The notes beneath the pieces were generated by a model. It did no database searches. It worked only from the letters and a program-made list of their open reading frames with translations, and was not told the origin of the DNA. From the NCBI RefSeq assembly GCF_000685155.1, contig NZ_JMIY01000007.1:602499-652194 (forward strand): a DNA stretch of 49,696 bases. Direction: 5' to 3'. The position numbers and the translations under genes are program-made. Below are positions 26,623 through 36,578 of the stretch, one piece after another; position 1 is the stretch's first letter; each line of letters begins with the position of its first letter. Source of the stretch: Candidatus Methanoperedens nitratireducens. GTDB lineage: Archaea; Halobacteriota; Methanosarcinia; Methanosarcinales; Methanoperedenaceae.

Positions 26623-28260
26623 ATGAACATAAAAACCCTAATATATTTCCTGTTGATCTGTTCTCTTCCTGTTGCATCTGCCAGCACACTCGATAATATC
26701 TGGGCAGCCAGCTCCTCCGGGTTCATTGGATCAAACGATACGCTAATATTTGAAGATTATATTATAAAAGCAAAGCCTATAGGCGATAAAAAAGCCTCAA
26801 TCACGGTCTATAAGAATCAAAATAAAATTGAGCAAAGGGATTTTAATATAACCGATTTCAGGGAATATGATAACATAAGGGTAACATTGCTTGGAATAAA
26901 AGGAGAGTACTCCTGGATTGCGATCAGCATATCTGATACAAAAGCTACATGGAGACCGCTTAGTAGTAAGTTATTGAAATGGGGAGAAAGATATACAATC
27001 GAGAACTATACCGTCCATGCAGAGATATTCGGCCCGGCATCGGTGAACCTGACGATATCAAACAAAAGCATGGAAGAAACAAGGGTTTTTTCAAAGAACA
27101 GCTTTAGTGACCATGATAATCTCAGGATAGTTGTTAAGAATATAGACCTGAATGGTTTTGTATATCTTGAATTCTTAACAAATACCATGCCAGTGATCAA
27201 AGCCGATATTTCTACAGATAAAGATAGATATACCCCTGATGAGGCAATCCTGGTAACTGTGAATATCTCAAGCGACATTGCCTGGAATATAGCAGGTATA
27301 GATCTGGAGAGCAGCACGGATGCAGAGATCAAGCCTGATGTATTCTCATCAACCGATGTTACAGGCATAAGATCTTTCCAGTCCAGGATTACACAGCTTC
27401 CTGCAGATTCAACAATAATTATCAACGCAACAATAAAAGCATTTGATTACTATAACAATGAATACACTACTAAAATAAGCAGAACTATCCATACAACCCC
27501 TGTTATATCAATAACAAAACAGGTCCCTGCGAATGTAGATCAGAAAAACGTGACCGTGGAGTTGTATATCTACAATGCAGGACAGACAGAGGAATCTATC
27601 AGTATCTATGATACGATACCTGAAGAGCTTGCATCAGAAGCAGAAATGCTCAACTGGAGTATAGAGCTTAAGCCCGGAGATTCAACAAATATCTCCTACT
27701 ATATATCACCGCAGAGACTCGGGCAATATGTCCTCCCATTCGCAGTAGCAAAATGGAAAGACCAGTCCTCAGCATCGGAAGAGGCAGTAATGACAGTCCA
27801 CGGCCCTTTGATCACCATGACCAAATCCGCTTCAAAAAGGAACAACCTCATCTATGTGGACCTGGTTACAACCAACTCAGGAGACAGGCCTGCAATGGTT
27901 GATGTGTCTGATAAAATACCTGATGGATATCCAGTTATGAGCGGAAACACAACATGGTCTGGTCTGCTTGATGGGGGGGAAAGCGCAGGAATCATATATT
28001 CTATACCTGGCGATGCTGATGTTCTGCCTGCAGCAAGTGCAGCTTACCGCGATATCTACGGCGTCATCAAAGAGACGAAATCGAACATTGTTGAACTGAC
28101 AGGCCTTGAGAATGCTATTTATGGGGATGATTCATCACCTTTAAATGCAAAGCCGGATGTAATGCTATCATTTATGGTCTCATCGTTCCTTGTGATCGCA
28201 GGAATTATCACAGGTGTGGCAGTGGTTGCCTGTCTATCAATCCGATTAAAGAGGAGCTGA
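26623..28260 (+). CDS. exported, membrane-anchored protein with repeated beta domains
   Basis: A 545-residue cell-surface protein. It has an N-terminal signal peptide (MNIKTLIYFLLICSLPVASA), an extracellular beta-rich region, and a C-terminal membrane span (about 515-540) with RLKRS inside. From about residue 295 two repeats begin ISITKQVPANVDQKNVTVEL and ITMTKSASKRNNLIYVDL, each followed by a D-x-IP-x-x motif, as in DUF11/CARDB-type adhesion domains. Many Asn-X-Ser/Thr sites fit glycosylation. It precedes a small membrane protein gene by 4 bp. No archaeosortase sorting motif (PGF or PEF type) is seen at its end. Confidence 0.75.
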   Translation: MNIKTLIYFLLICSLPVASASTLDNIWAASSSGFIGSNDTLIFEDYIIKAKPIGDKKASITVYKNQNKIEQRDFNITDFREYDNIRVTLLGIKGEYSWIAISISDTKATWRPLSSKLLKWGERYTIENYTVHAEIFGPASVNLTISNKSMEETRVFSKNSFSDHDNLRIVVKNIDLNGFVYLEFLTNTMPVIKADISTDKDRYTPDEAILVTVNISSDIAWNIAGIDLESSTDAEIKPDVFSSTDVTGIRSFQSRITQLPADSTIIINATIKAFDYYNNEYTTKISRTIHTTPVISITKQVPANVDQKNVTVELYIYNAGQTEESISIYDTIPEELASEAEMLNWSIELKPGDSTNISYYISPQRLGQYVLPFAVAKWKDQSSASEEAVMTVHGPLITMTKSASKRNNLIYVDLVTTNSGDRPAMVDVSDKIPDGYPVMSGNTTWSGLLDGGESAGIIYSIPGDADVLPAASAAYRDIYGVIKETKSNIVELTGLENAIYGDDSSPLNAKPDVMLSFMVSSFLVIAGIITGVAVVACLSIRLKRS

Positions 28261-28264
28261 TAAT

Positions 28265-28675
28265 ATGGAAGTTCTCTCATTTCTAATTTTTTTTATCTAT
28301 GCACTGGTTCTTCTGGTAACGCTCATATACATCTCACCAGTACTGTCTGCACTTTTAATGATACTTGTTCCTTTAGCTTTTGTTTATCTCATGCCTGATC
28401 AGGCAATGGAATTCCTCTCAAGGATGCAGTTCTCATTTGTGGTGCCTGTATACAATATCCATATCCTGCTTTTAATCTGGTCTGCGTTTATCGGGGTTAT
28501 CGCATATGCTGAGGTCTTATCCTGGTACCTTTTAAGAGAGACAGGTCCGAAAAAACAGAGAAAACAAGCCGCTGTATCTGCATCTGCAGAACCAGGGGTA
28601 TTAACTGAGTCAGCAAGGAACAGGAACAAAGGCGTTTTGCCAAGATTCGTTGAGATTATGAGCGGCAAAAAGTAA
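28265..28675 (+). CDS. membrane protein of unknown function
   Basis: A 136-residue protein with three hydrophobic segments (about 4-23, 24-43, 58-80) and a basic, low-complexity cytoplasmic tail (GPKKQRKQAAVSASAEPG). It starts 4 bp after the exported protein gene and so is probably co-transcribed with it. Its end is 2 bp from the convergent radB stop. Not recognised. Confidence 0.6.
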   Translation: MEVLSFLIFFIYALVLLVTLIYISPVLSALLMILVPLAFVYLMPDQAMEFLSRMQFSFVVPVYNIHILLLIWSAFIGVIAYAEVLSWYLLRETGPKKQRKQAAVSASAEPGVLTESARNRNKGVLPRFVEIMSGKK

Positions 28676-28677
28676 TA

Positions 28678-29370
28678 CTATTGCATACCCCTGTCTGTCA
28701 GTATAAAATCACAATAGGTACCCTCACTTTTTGACCTGTGCTTCCTCAGTGTCGCCCTGCGTTTAGATATTCCTGTCCTTTCAAGTAGTATGATGGTCTT
28801 TGAGAGATGCTCCAATGCAGTCCCTCCGATAGGGCATGTCTCCCCTGTGGAAACATCCTTGTAGACCTGGTTTGTGATTACCACAACCACTCCGTATCTT
28901 CTGGCTATCCCGTGAAGTATTCCTATCTGGTTCACAAGTTCGCGCCGAAGTGCTATGTTCTCTTCACTCCTGTCATCCTGGGCAAGCCCAAGCCTGTAAA
29001 AAAGAGCTGCTGAGTCCAGGATTATCAATCCGATTCTCTCACTCATTATCTTCTCAAGATCAACGATAGCGGAGTACTGCTGCTCGAGGCTCTCTGGCTC
29101 ATATATAATTATATCGCCTGCTATTTTTTTTGCATCCTCACCAGCTATCTGTTTGAACCGCTCTCCTGAGAACCCTTCAGTGTCTATGAGAATGACCTTC
29201 TTCCCGCTCCTGACACATTCAACTGAAAGCTGAATGCAGATATTCGTCTTTCCTGTACCTGACTCCCCGTATACCTGGGTAATTATCCCGCTTTCAAATC
29301 CTCCGCCAAGAAGATCATCAATGCACCCACACCTGCAGGGCATTCTATCTGTTTTCTTTATGTTACTCAC
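28678..29370 (-). CDS. radB: DNA repair and recombination protein RadB
   Basis: Archaeal RadA paralogue that assists homologous recombination. The 230-residue protein lacks the N-terminal helix-hairpin-helix domain of RadA, as RadB proteins do. It has Walker A GESGTGKT at residues 35-42, Walker B GLIILDSAALFYR and the L2-region sequence around VVITNQVYKD. A CRCGC near residue 12 is notable but its role is unknown. It overlaps the CooC-like gene upstream by 8 bp. Confidence 0.93.
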   Translation of the reverse strand: MSNIKKTDRMPCRCGCIDDLLGGGFESGIITQVYGESGTGKTNICIQLSVECVRSGKKVILIDTEGFSGERFKQIAGEDAKKIAGDIIIYEPESLEQQYSAIVDLEKIMSERIGLIILDSAALFYRLGLAQDDRSEENIALRRELVNQIGILHGIARRYGVVVVITNQVYKDVSTGETCPIGGTALEHLSKTIILLERTGISKRRATLRKHRSKSEGTYCDFILTDRGMQ

Positions 29371-30118
29371 TCCTTTTGAGTATTTTCTCCCATATATCCC
29401 TCATTGCCTCAATCGCTGCCCCGCCCTTATCAATGGGAGCAATGTTATCCATATCTGCCTGGATAAGGGCGGTATCGTATGGTATCACACCTGTTACCGC
29501 AATACCATATCCATTGAGCTTACCTTCGATCTCTTTTACGTCTCCCACTGCTTTATTGATTATAGCACCGAATCTTCTGATATCGATATGGCGTGCAAGT
29601 TCTGCAATCCTCCCTGCTGTCTCTATCGACCTTGCACCCGGCTCCACCACAATTAGCATAATATCTATCCCTTTTGTGGTGCCCCGCCCGAGATGCTCCA
29701 CTCCTGCCTCCATATCCAGGATTACCACACTGTTAGTTTTTAAAATCACATGGCGAAGAAGTGCTTTTAAAAATGAGCTTGCAGGACACATGCAGCCGCT
29801 TCCCCCTCTCTCAATCGTGCCTAAAACAAGCAGTTTTACATTATCAGGCCCTGTGACCCCGAACCTCTCAACAATATCATCTACCTTCGGGTTTAACTTG
29901 AATATACCGCCTGCACCAGCTCTTTCATCAATGAGTTCCTTAAGTTCGGTTAAAGGTTCAGGGAGCTTTTTTACGCCCAGCGCTGAGGCGAGGTTCATAC
30001 TCGGGTCAGCATCGATAGCAAGCACATCATAGCCCTCTCTTGCAAGTATCCGCGCCAGTGTCCCTGATATTGTTGTCTTCCCGACGCCTCCTTTACCTGA
30101 TATTGCGATTTTAACCAT
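29363..30118 (-). CDS. CooC-type ATPase (nickel or metallocofactor maturation)
   Basis: A 251-residue P-loop ATPase of the MinD/CooC group with the deviant Walker A GKGGVGKTT (8-16). The C-x-C motif GCMCP (Cys109, Cys111) sits where the CooC dimer binds a metal ion. The family helps insert nickel into CO dehydrogenase. No CODH gene is in the window, so the client is unproven. It is transcribed with a phosphoesterase gene (1-bp overlap) and radB. A MinD-type role is less likely because of the C-x-C motif. Confidence 0.85.
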   Translation of the reverse strand: MVKIAISGKGGVGKTTISGTLARILAREGYDVLAIDADPSMNLASALGVKKLPEPLTELKELIDERAGAGGIFKLNPKVDDIVERFGVTGPDNVKLLVLGTIERGGSGCMCPASSFLKALLRHVILKTNSVVILDMEAGVEHLGRGTTKGIDIMLIVVEPGARSIETAGRIAELARHIDIRRFGAIINKAVGDVKEIEGKLNGYGIAVTGVIPYDTALIQADMDNIAPIDKGGAAIEAMRDIWEKILKRSE

Positions 30119-30744
30119 TATTCATCAATGAATTCTACTTTTATCTCGTCGTTTATCGTGATCATGGCAGCCTGTCCTTTTGATGCCATACCCGGGTTCA
30201 CCACAAGCGTGCCGTTAACACGAACAGAACCCCGTGCCTCATGAATGTGCCCGCAGACGATGAGATCAAATCTTCTCAGGAACCGGGCCAGTGCCTCACT
30301 GCCCACGTTTCCCCCAGGCACCCTATCGGTTGTATTTCGCGGTGGAGCGTGTGATAATAATATAACCCTGCCACTTAAGTTGGCCAATAATGTGCCGATA
30401 TATTCACCAATTCTCTTCTCCGAGAGCTCAAACGGCGTATTAAAAGGTGTTGGGTTTGATCCCCCAAGACCCACAAAAGTCAATCCTGCCATGGTATAAC
30501 GTGAATTATGAAGATTTATGGCATTTTCATCCAGCAATTTCAGTATCGATGGGTTATCACAGTTCCCCGGTACAGCAAGTACAGGCTCTTTGAACATCTT
30601 CAGTAATTCAAGCGCGCGCTCATCCGGGCCAAAATCCGTTATGTCTCCTGCGATCAATACAGCATCAAAATCCCCTGCCTTTTTGCAAAGTGCCTGGACA
30701 TGGGAGTAATCGCCATGAAGATCTGATAGTGCAAGCAATTTCAT
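30118..30744 (-). CDS. calcineurin-like metallophosphoesterase
   Basis: A 208-residue single-domain phosphoesterase with the complete metal-site series: SDLHGD (residues 7-12), GDITDFG, GNCDNP, SHAPP and CGHIHEARG. This matches the archaeal MJ0037/YfcE-like group of cytoplasmic phosphodiesterases. The physiological substrate is unknown. It is the first gene of a three-gene minus-strand unit with the CooC-like ATPase and radB. Confidence 0.88.
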   Translation of the reverse strand: MKLLALSDLHGDYSHVQALCKKAGDFDAVLIAGDITDFGPDERALELLKMFKEPVLAVPGNCDNPSILKLLDENAINLHNSRYTMAGLTFVGLGGSNPTPFNTPFELSEKRIGEYIGTLLANLSGRVILLSHAPPRNTTDRVPGGNVGSEALARFLRRFDLIVCGHIHEARGSVRVNGTLVVNPGMASKGQAAMITINDEIKVEFIDE

Positions 30745-30958
30745 AGATTATAATACAACCTACTTTAATAGTATTAAATTTTGCCTGTGCCGTGAGCTCA
30801 TCCAATATATAATAAATAATGAATTTAACAATGACCATGAATATATATTAAATACGGAATACGATAAATATATATCTTAAGAGGTTGTTGCGTTATTAAC
30901 TATTCAAGGGCGTTAGTGGCTTTTGAGATTAAAAAATGTTAATGGGGTGATAATATTT

Positions 30959-33900
30959 ATGAATAACCGATCCAGAGTATTAATACTGCTTACGATCTTC
31001 TATGCTCTGCTGATTTTCTACCCATCGTCTGGATCAAGCCCGGATAGTCTAATTGCGATACTGGATTTTCTTGAGAATCTTGAGAACACACTGGAACTGG
31101 AGTCCATTGAGTACCCTTATTTAGGATTTCTTCTGTATCCCCTATCTCTCCTCACCGGGAATTTTGATAAGGTGCAGCATATAGTAATTTACGCAGGATT
31201 TGGGTTTTTGCTCTATTTCACCCTGAGGAATTCTTCAAATCCTGCTTTAAGGGATCATGCCTTTATATTCGCGGTTATTATCGGCACTGTGTATGGCGCA
31301 ATCGATGAGTTTTACCAGGTTTTCGTACCCGGGAGAACGGCAAGTATCTGGGATCTTCTAGCAGACAGTATCGGACTATCGATAGCCCAGGTCGTTATCT
31401 TTATAGGAAACAAACTGTTAATCTCATCTAAAAGGATCAGGGCATCCACTGATCTCGGGCTCACTGCAGTTCTGATTATCCTATCAATACTTTTTATATC
31501 ATTCCCTCCTTTTAACCAGACCCCCCTGCGAGTGATTCTTGCACCGCTTTTTCTTCTCTTTTTACCAGGGTATCTCTTAATCTCGGTGATGTTCCCAAAG
31601 CATGGAGAACTCAGTCCAATAGAGAGATTCACATTTAGTATAGGGCTTAGCATAGCAATTTTTGTTTTTGATGGCTTTGCCCTCAACTACACACCATGGG
31701 GTTTCAGACCAAAATCCATAGTGATCAGCCTCTCTACAATCATGGGTCTTCTCCTGGTAGCAGCATATCTTCAAAGATTGAGATTCAAAGAAGAAGGATA
31801 TGGTCTCTCTTTCAAAGACATAACCTCTTTTTATCACACAATCAGGAGCAAAGAGACAAAAATAATACCTGAATACGATCCTGCCCTTGAGAAAACACTG
31901 ATAAAAGCCATGATCATTGCAATACTGCTGGTCAGTGCCATGCTGATATATGCAAAAGTTACAACAAGAGAGCCTGAGAAATTCACAGCCCTCTATATCC
32001 TCGGAGCAGATGGAAAAGCAGAGAACTATACAGCAGAGATCCGCATTGGAGATACAGTTACAATACCGGTAGGAGTGGAGAACTATGAGTATGCACCTGT
32101 GAACTACACGCTCCGTGTGCAGCTTGGAGGAAGGACTTTGAAAGAATACTATATTGCCCTTGGGCATGAGGATAAATGGCTTAATAATGTAACATTCGTA
32201 CCTCAACTGGTTCCTTCAATCGCATTTGCAGGTGGTAATCGATCAAAACTTGAATTCCTGCTATTAAAAGATAATCAACCCTACAGATCGGTTCACCTCC
32301 TTGTAAACACCAGACTGGATTCAGTAAGATTTGCAGAATTGCCTGATATCATTAACGGGAATATGGCATCGGATGATGGCTGGGTATTCCTTGGAAGCCC
32401 GGATATCACGGGAAACTATAATGCAATAAATTCATCACTCAGAGCCTATGAAATAAATTTTGCCGCAAAAGATGCAGAATCCTATGGAATAATATATCAG
32501 AATCTAACAACCTCAGGAAATGCCAGGGCAATACTTTCCTTTGATGTAAGGGATTCTGGATACTCAAATAGCCCGGACTATATCTTCAAGCAGGCTCTCA
32601 TAAACAATCGGGTGATATGGGAATCCAGAATCGGGGATAAAAATAGCAGTTGGGAGCAGGTAGAAATACCGGTGCTATTATCGGGAAACAATACAGTGGT
32701 ATTCAGGGTTTATAATAGATACAACACTGACTATAACGTTACTGTCTGGTGGAGCAATGTACAGTTAAAACCCTATGCTGATGGAAATAAAGTCGAATCT
32801 ATAGCTCGTAGAGTACATGAATTCAAATTCGATGTACGGGGAGCACCGCTTAAACTTGAAAAATCCATAATAATAGACGGTTTTAATTTCCCTGGATTCT
32901 ACTACGATATCAACAGGAATAGATCCTATGAAATACTCCGTCTTGAAGTCTCAGATAATAATCTAGTAGATACCGGCAATGCGACATATACCGCGAGAGT
33001 GAGAGGTAGTGAGCTATACATTATGGGTTCACGCTACAGGATGATTGATGACGATCCTGCAAACCTATCAGAGATACTGGAAACATATCCTGATAAGACC
33101 CTAACATCCGGTAAAGCATGGAATTTTGGGAACACCTATTCTCTGGCAGTCAGGATGATAAGTCCGGGAGGTGATTCAGCTATGCTTGAACTGAGAAAAG
33201 ACGGCAGTATTCTTGATTCAAAACTCGTAGGTAAAAAGGAGATCTATGAGTACAGGATGAAGATAGAAGAATCCTATGTGACGATTTTTACAGCAAAAGT
33301 CAATAACATAAGAGACGATAACGTGTATTTAACCAGCATAGTGATATACTCTGATATTATTACTACCCTCCGTCCAGGCACAGTGATTGGAGATTTTGAA
33401 GTAGCCAATATAAGCTCTGATAGAATTACCTTAAAGAATAGCTATCCAATTAAATTAAAAGACGGAGCAGTAATTCTCAACGGCATCATGGGATTAAGTA
33501 TCCAGGGCGATACGCTGTATCCCTATGCAGCAGATGTCAGGCTAAGGGGTACGCCCCAGTACATCAACCACGGCGGATGGATGAACATTACAGGTTTTAA
33601 TTACCCTGGCTTCCATCTTGAGAATGGTACCTCATACGAGGAACTATCCATGTATTTCTCAGATAACGGCCTGGTTGAGGCAGGGCAGGCAGTATACAGG
33701 TCAATAAGGCACTCAGGCTTACTCTCATTTCTGGGAGGTACCTATGAACTGGTAAATCAAAATAAACCCGGGCATATCAGCTCTGTAACTACCAGTAGAA
33801 AAATAATTTTGCACGATGATAAGGTCCAGGAACTCGGTGATGGCTTTATGATCACATTCAATAGGGCAAATGACAGCAATGGTGATATTATACTCTATAT

Positions 33901-34360
33901 CAGAAAAGCAATGACAAAAGAACAGAAAAGATTAATAGAAAGCGCAAGCGAATCACCGTTACCTGATTCCTATTCATCATCTATGCGTGATCTTTATTAT
34001 GAGATGTATACTGGCAGGAAAAACAACCTCAGGAAATCAAATATTCTGAATATTGGCGACTCATTCGAATACTGGATAGAATACAGGGAAGATGAAAAAT
34101 ACAGAGCAATCACAGGGGAGCTTCAGGCCATAAATAGCAGCAGCATTGAACTGGATATAAGGGAATACAGTGCTCCTTTTGAGATTACTCCAGGCAGAAG
34201 CTTTGGTGAATTTGAGGTCGAGAGCGTAACCAGTGATGCAATAACCCTGAGAAACATAAAAGATCTGAGATTTATTCAAGGGGATGAAATAGCAATTCTA
34301 GATGGAACTTTAAAGATAAAAACATCCTCTAATGAGTATCTAGCCTATCCAGTTAATTAA
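30959..34360 (+). CDS. VanZ/DUF1616/S-layer-domain fusion membrane protein
   Basis: About 1133 residues. The N-terminus is a multi-span VanZ-like domain (FDKVQHIVIYAGFGFLLYF; DEFYQVFVPGRTASIWDLL). A DUF1616-like membrane part follows (FPPFNQTPLRVILAPLFLLF; FLPGYLLISVMFP) and another span near residue 310-335. The rest lies outside the cell and ends in two tandem Methanosarcinales-type S-layer domains: IIIDGFNFPGFYYDINRN and NITGFNYPGFHLENGT mark their starts. I chose the ATG at 30959 because GGGGTGAT lies 7 bases before it. It may tie the membrane to the S-layer. It converges with the archaeosortase gene. Confidence 0.8.
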   Translation: MNNRSRVLILLTIFYALLIFYPSSGSSPDSLIAILDFLENLENTLELESIEYPYLGFLLYPLSLLTGNFDKVQHIVIYAGFGFLLYFTLRNSSNPALRDHAFIFAVIIGTVYGAIDEFYQVFVPGRTASIWDLLADSIGLSIAQVVIFIGNKLLISSKRIRASTDLGLTAVLIILSILFISFPPFNQTPLRVILAPLFLLFLPGYLLISVMFPKHGELSPIERFTFSIGLSIAIFVFDGFALNYTPWGFRPKSIVISLSTIMGLLLVAAYLQRLRFKEEGYGLSFKDITSFYHTIRSKETKIIPEYDPALEKTLIKAMIIAILLVSAMLIYAKVTTREPEKFTALYILGADGKAENYTAEIRIGDTVTIPVGVENYEYAPVNYTLRVQLGGRTLKEYYIALGHEDKWLNNVTFVPQLVPSIAFAGGNRSKLEFLLLKDNQPYRSVHLLVNTRLDSVRFAELPDIINGNMASDDGWVFLGSPDITGNYNAINSSLRAYEINFAAKDAESYGIIYQNLTTSGNARAILSFDVRDSGYSNSPDYIFKQALINNRVIWESRIGDKNSSWEQVEIPVLLSGNNTVVFRVYNRYNTDYNVTVWWSNVQLKPYADGNKVESIARRVHEFKFDVRGAPLKLEKSIIIDGFNFPGFYYDINRNRSYEILRLEVSDNNLVDTGNATYTARVRGSELYIMGSRYRMIDDDPANLSEILETYPDKTLTSGKAWNFGNTYSLAVRMISPGGDSAMLELRKDGSILDSKLVGKKEIYEYRMKIEESYVTIFTAKVNNIRDDNVYLTSIVIYSDIITTLRPGTVIGDFEVANISSDRITLKNSYPIKLKDGAVILNGIMGLSIQGDTLYPYAADVRLRGTPQYINHGGWMNITGFNYPGFHLENGTSYEELSMYFSDNGLVEAGQAVYRSIRHSGLLSFLGGTYELVNQNKPGHISSVTTSRKIILHDDKVQELGDGFMITFNRANDSNGDIILYIRKAMTKEQKRLIESASESPLPDSYSSSMRDLYYEMYTGRKNNLRKSNILNIGDSFEYWIEYREDEKYRAITGELQAINSSSIELDIREYSAPFEITPGRSFGEFEVESVTSDAITLRNIKDLRFIQGDEIAILDGTLKIKTSSNEYLAYPVN

Positions 34361-34361
34361 T

Positions 34362-35198
34362 CTATTTAGTCTTATACAGAACCATCATGATACCTAAGAA
34401 TATTATCATAAAGATTATCCACCCCAGATAAACATGAACAAACATCATCCTCTCTATACCGTAATAGTAGCCAATATAATATAATACAGAAACCCTTATC
34501 AGATTGGCAATATATGCCACAAGTACTGTAATAACGATCAACAGAGATATCCTGCGCTTATCAGTCAGACGCTCCATTTTCGTATAGCCCACGATAAGGC
34601 CTGTAAGCAGAATCATGGAATAGATGCCTGAGCAGGGGCCACCTATAACAACAGTACTATCCTCAAAGCCTTTGAAGTGAACAGTCTCTGTAGCTACCAC
34701 ATGCAGGCTCATATCTGAGACTGCGTTTACAATGGCAAGAGAAGGAAGCAACACAAGGTAATGGTCAAAATAGTTAATGAAATTATTGTTCAGCGAGGGT
34801 AATAGTGAGTAGAAAAACAGATATAATATGATGAATGTGCCCGATGTATAGATCCCGAATTCACCCATGCGCCTGTACTGGCTTATGCCGTATGCTATGA
34901 GAGATCCACCCATAAAGAAGGTCATGGAATCCAGCGTACCGAGATTATTCATTGCTTTAAGGTTATAAACAAGATCTGCAAGCACTATGAATGTGCCCAG
35001 TACAATAAAAAACTTTGAGCTTTTAGTGATATATATGCTGCTCAGTCTTATTTTTGTTGTAAGTGCGAGAGCTATAAGAAACAGCACAACTCCAATAAGC
35101 ACTGAGCCTTCACTTAACTGAATAGTGGCACCTGTGAAAAAAGCCATAACAAGCAAAAAAATAAGAACGTTGTGCCTTTGATCATCAATTGTAGCCAT
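34362..35198 (-). CDS. archaeosortase/exosortase-family transpeptidase
   Basis: A polytopic membrane protein of 278 residues with about eight spans and the catalytic set of the exosortase/archaeosortase superfamily: Cys189 in GGPCSGIYSM, Arg235 in ANLIRVSVLY and His255 in FVHVYLGW. Such enzymes cut C-terminal sorting signals of surface proteins and attach them to lipid. No protein in this window ends in a known archaeosortase signal, so the substrate lies elsewhere or is of a new type. Its stop is 1 bp from that of the S-layer fusion gene. The subfamily cannot be fixed. Confidence 0.88.
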   Translation of the reverse strand: MATIDDQRHNVLIFLLVMAFFTGATIQLSEGSVLIGVVLFLIALALTTKIRLSSIYITKSSKFFIVLGTFIVLADLVYNLKAMNNLGTLDSMTFFMGGSLIAYGISQYRRMGEFGIYTSGTFIILYLFFYSLLPSLNNNFINYFDHYLVLLPSLAIVNAVSDMSLHVVATETVHFKGFEDSTVVIGGPCSGIYSMILLTGLIVGYTKMERLTDKRRISLLIVITVLVAYIANLIRVSVLYYIGYYYGIERMMFVHVYLGWIIFMIIFLGIMMVLYKTK

Positions 35199-35453
35199 TT
35201 TCTAACCTTTATCGAATGGAAATTGCTGTGCCTTACTGTGTCCGGATGAGGATACACAGATCTCAAGCTATGAATCTGCTTAAGTAAGTATGAGATCTAA
35301 CCTTGACATACACTTAGAAGGGCAAACTATATATATTTTATCTATTTATTTTTTAAAAACACGCGGGTATTCAATATTTCAGAAAAATTTCTGTGAATCT
35401 TTCGCAAAAAGAATACAGGTAAAAATATAGGTAATACATGTGATACAGGTAAT

Positions 35454-36449
35454 ATGATAAAAATGTGGTCATTAGATGAAGAATTTGATTTTGAAACTGC
35501 AAGGGATTATGCAAGTAAACTTGTTCTGCTGGGTTCTGCACAAAGAGCAGGGATATTTGATGCCCTCTCGGATAAAAAAGATATAGCAACACTGAAACAT
35601 ATGCTCAATGCTGACGAAAGGGCTTTGTTCATCGTGCTTGAAGCACTTTGTGCTATGGGATACGTGCATAAAAGACAGGATAGGTATATCATCGCTGAAA
35701 AGGCAAGGGCTCTCTTCCTTGAGCGTGGCGAGAATTATATAGGAGGATCTCTTCCTCATTTTCTCGATATAATGGATGCATGGCTTGAGCTTCCTGAGAT
35801 AATCAAAGGAGCAAAGCCAGAGAGAGAAGAGAAGCATGATGTGGCAGCTTTTATGAATGCTATGGCATCAAGGCCTGATAAGGTTGTAGAGGAGACTGTG
35901 GATCACTGTCTTAAAAGAATGAAGAATGCAAGGAACGTGCTTGATCTCGGGGGCGGGCCGGGTAAGTATTCCAGAGCCTTTATCAATAGAGGATTGAGTG
36001 CGGTTCTTTATGACCTACCTGAGGCCATTGATTATGTCAGTATTAAATTTGGATTAAAGGATATTAAAGCTCTCACTCTGAAAAAGGGGGATTTCACAAA
36101 AGAAACAAAAGAGTTTGTAAACGAATTCGATGGCGAGACATTCGACATTGTTTTCATGGGTAATATCTGCCATATCTACTCAGAGGAAGAGAACAGGAGG
36201 CTCATAAGACGTGTTAGCAGTGTTTTGAAGGACGGCGGAATGATAGCCATAGAGGATTTCGTTCGAGGAAGAAGTCCTGTGGCAGAGATGTTCGCGGTCA
36301 ATATGCTCGCAAACACAGAGGGCGGCAGTACGTATACCGAGGAGCAGTACAGGGAATGGCTCAAGGATGCCGGGTTTGGCAATATTGAAGTGATAGATCT
36401 TGCTGAGAAGGATAGCCAGCTTATCACGGCTTTTTGGGGCCTACTGTGA
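35454..36449 (+). CDS. SAM-dependent methyltransferase, O-methyltransferase family 2 type
   Basis: A 331-residue enzyme with an N-terminal winged-helix dimerisation domain (about 10-100, EEFDFETARDYASKLVLLGS onwards) and a Rossmann methyltransferase domain with motif I NVLDLGGGPGKYSRAF near 160-175 and the conserved DGGMIAIEDF. The layout is that of plant/bacterial O-methyltransferases, common in methanogens near cofactor or tetrapyrrole genes. The substrate is unknown. AGGTAAT precedes the ATG; an internal ATG at codon 4 is possible. The 255 bp upstream contain promoters for both divergent genes. Confidence 0.82.
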   Translation: MIKMWSLDEEFDFETARDYASKLVLLGSAQRAGIFDALSDKKDIATLKHMLNADERALFIVLEALCAMGYVHKRQDRYIIAEKARALFLERGENYIGGSLPHFLDIMDAWLELPEIIKGAKPEREEKHDVAAFMNAMASRPDKVVEETVDHCLKRMKNARNVLDLGGGPGKYSRAFINRGLSAVLYDLPEAIDYVSIKFGLKDIKALTLKKGDFTKETKEFVNEFDGETFDIVFMGNICHIYSEEENRRLIRRVSSVLKDGGMIAIEDFVRGRSPVAEMFAVNMLANTEGGSTYTEEQYREWLKDAGFGNIEVIDLAEKDSQLITAFWGLL

Positions 36450-36578
36450 AACCTTGGATAATTTTCGATCTTGATAAGTTTTATATACACCAAATATTAA
36501 CAAACCATCAGCATTGCCAGTAAGCCATTCACTATCTTTCTTTTAGCAAACTTTTAAAAACCTTCTACCATATTATGA

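Noticed and set aside
31577-32206. 209-codon minus-strand frame inside the VanZ/S-layer fusion gene
   Set aside because: Cys/Tyr-rich shadow; the plus-strand frame has clear domains throughout.
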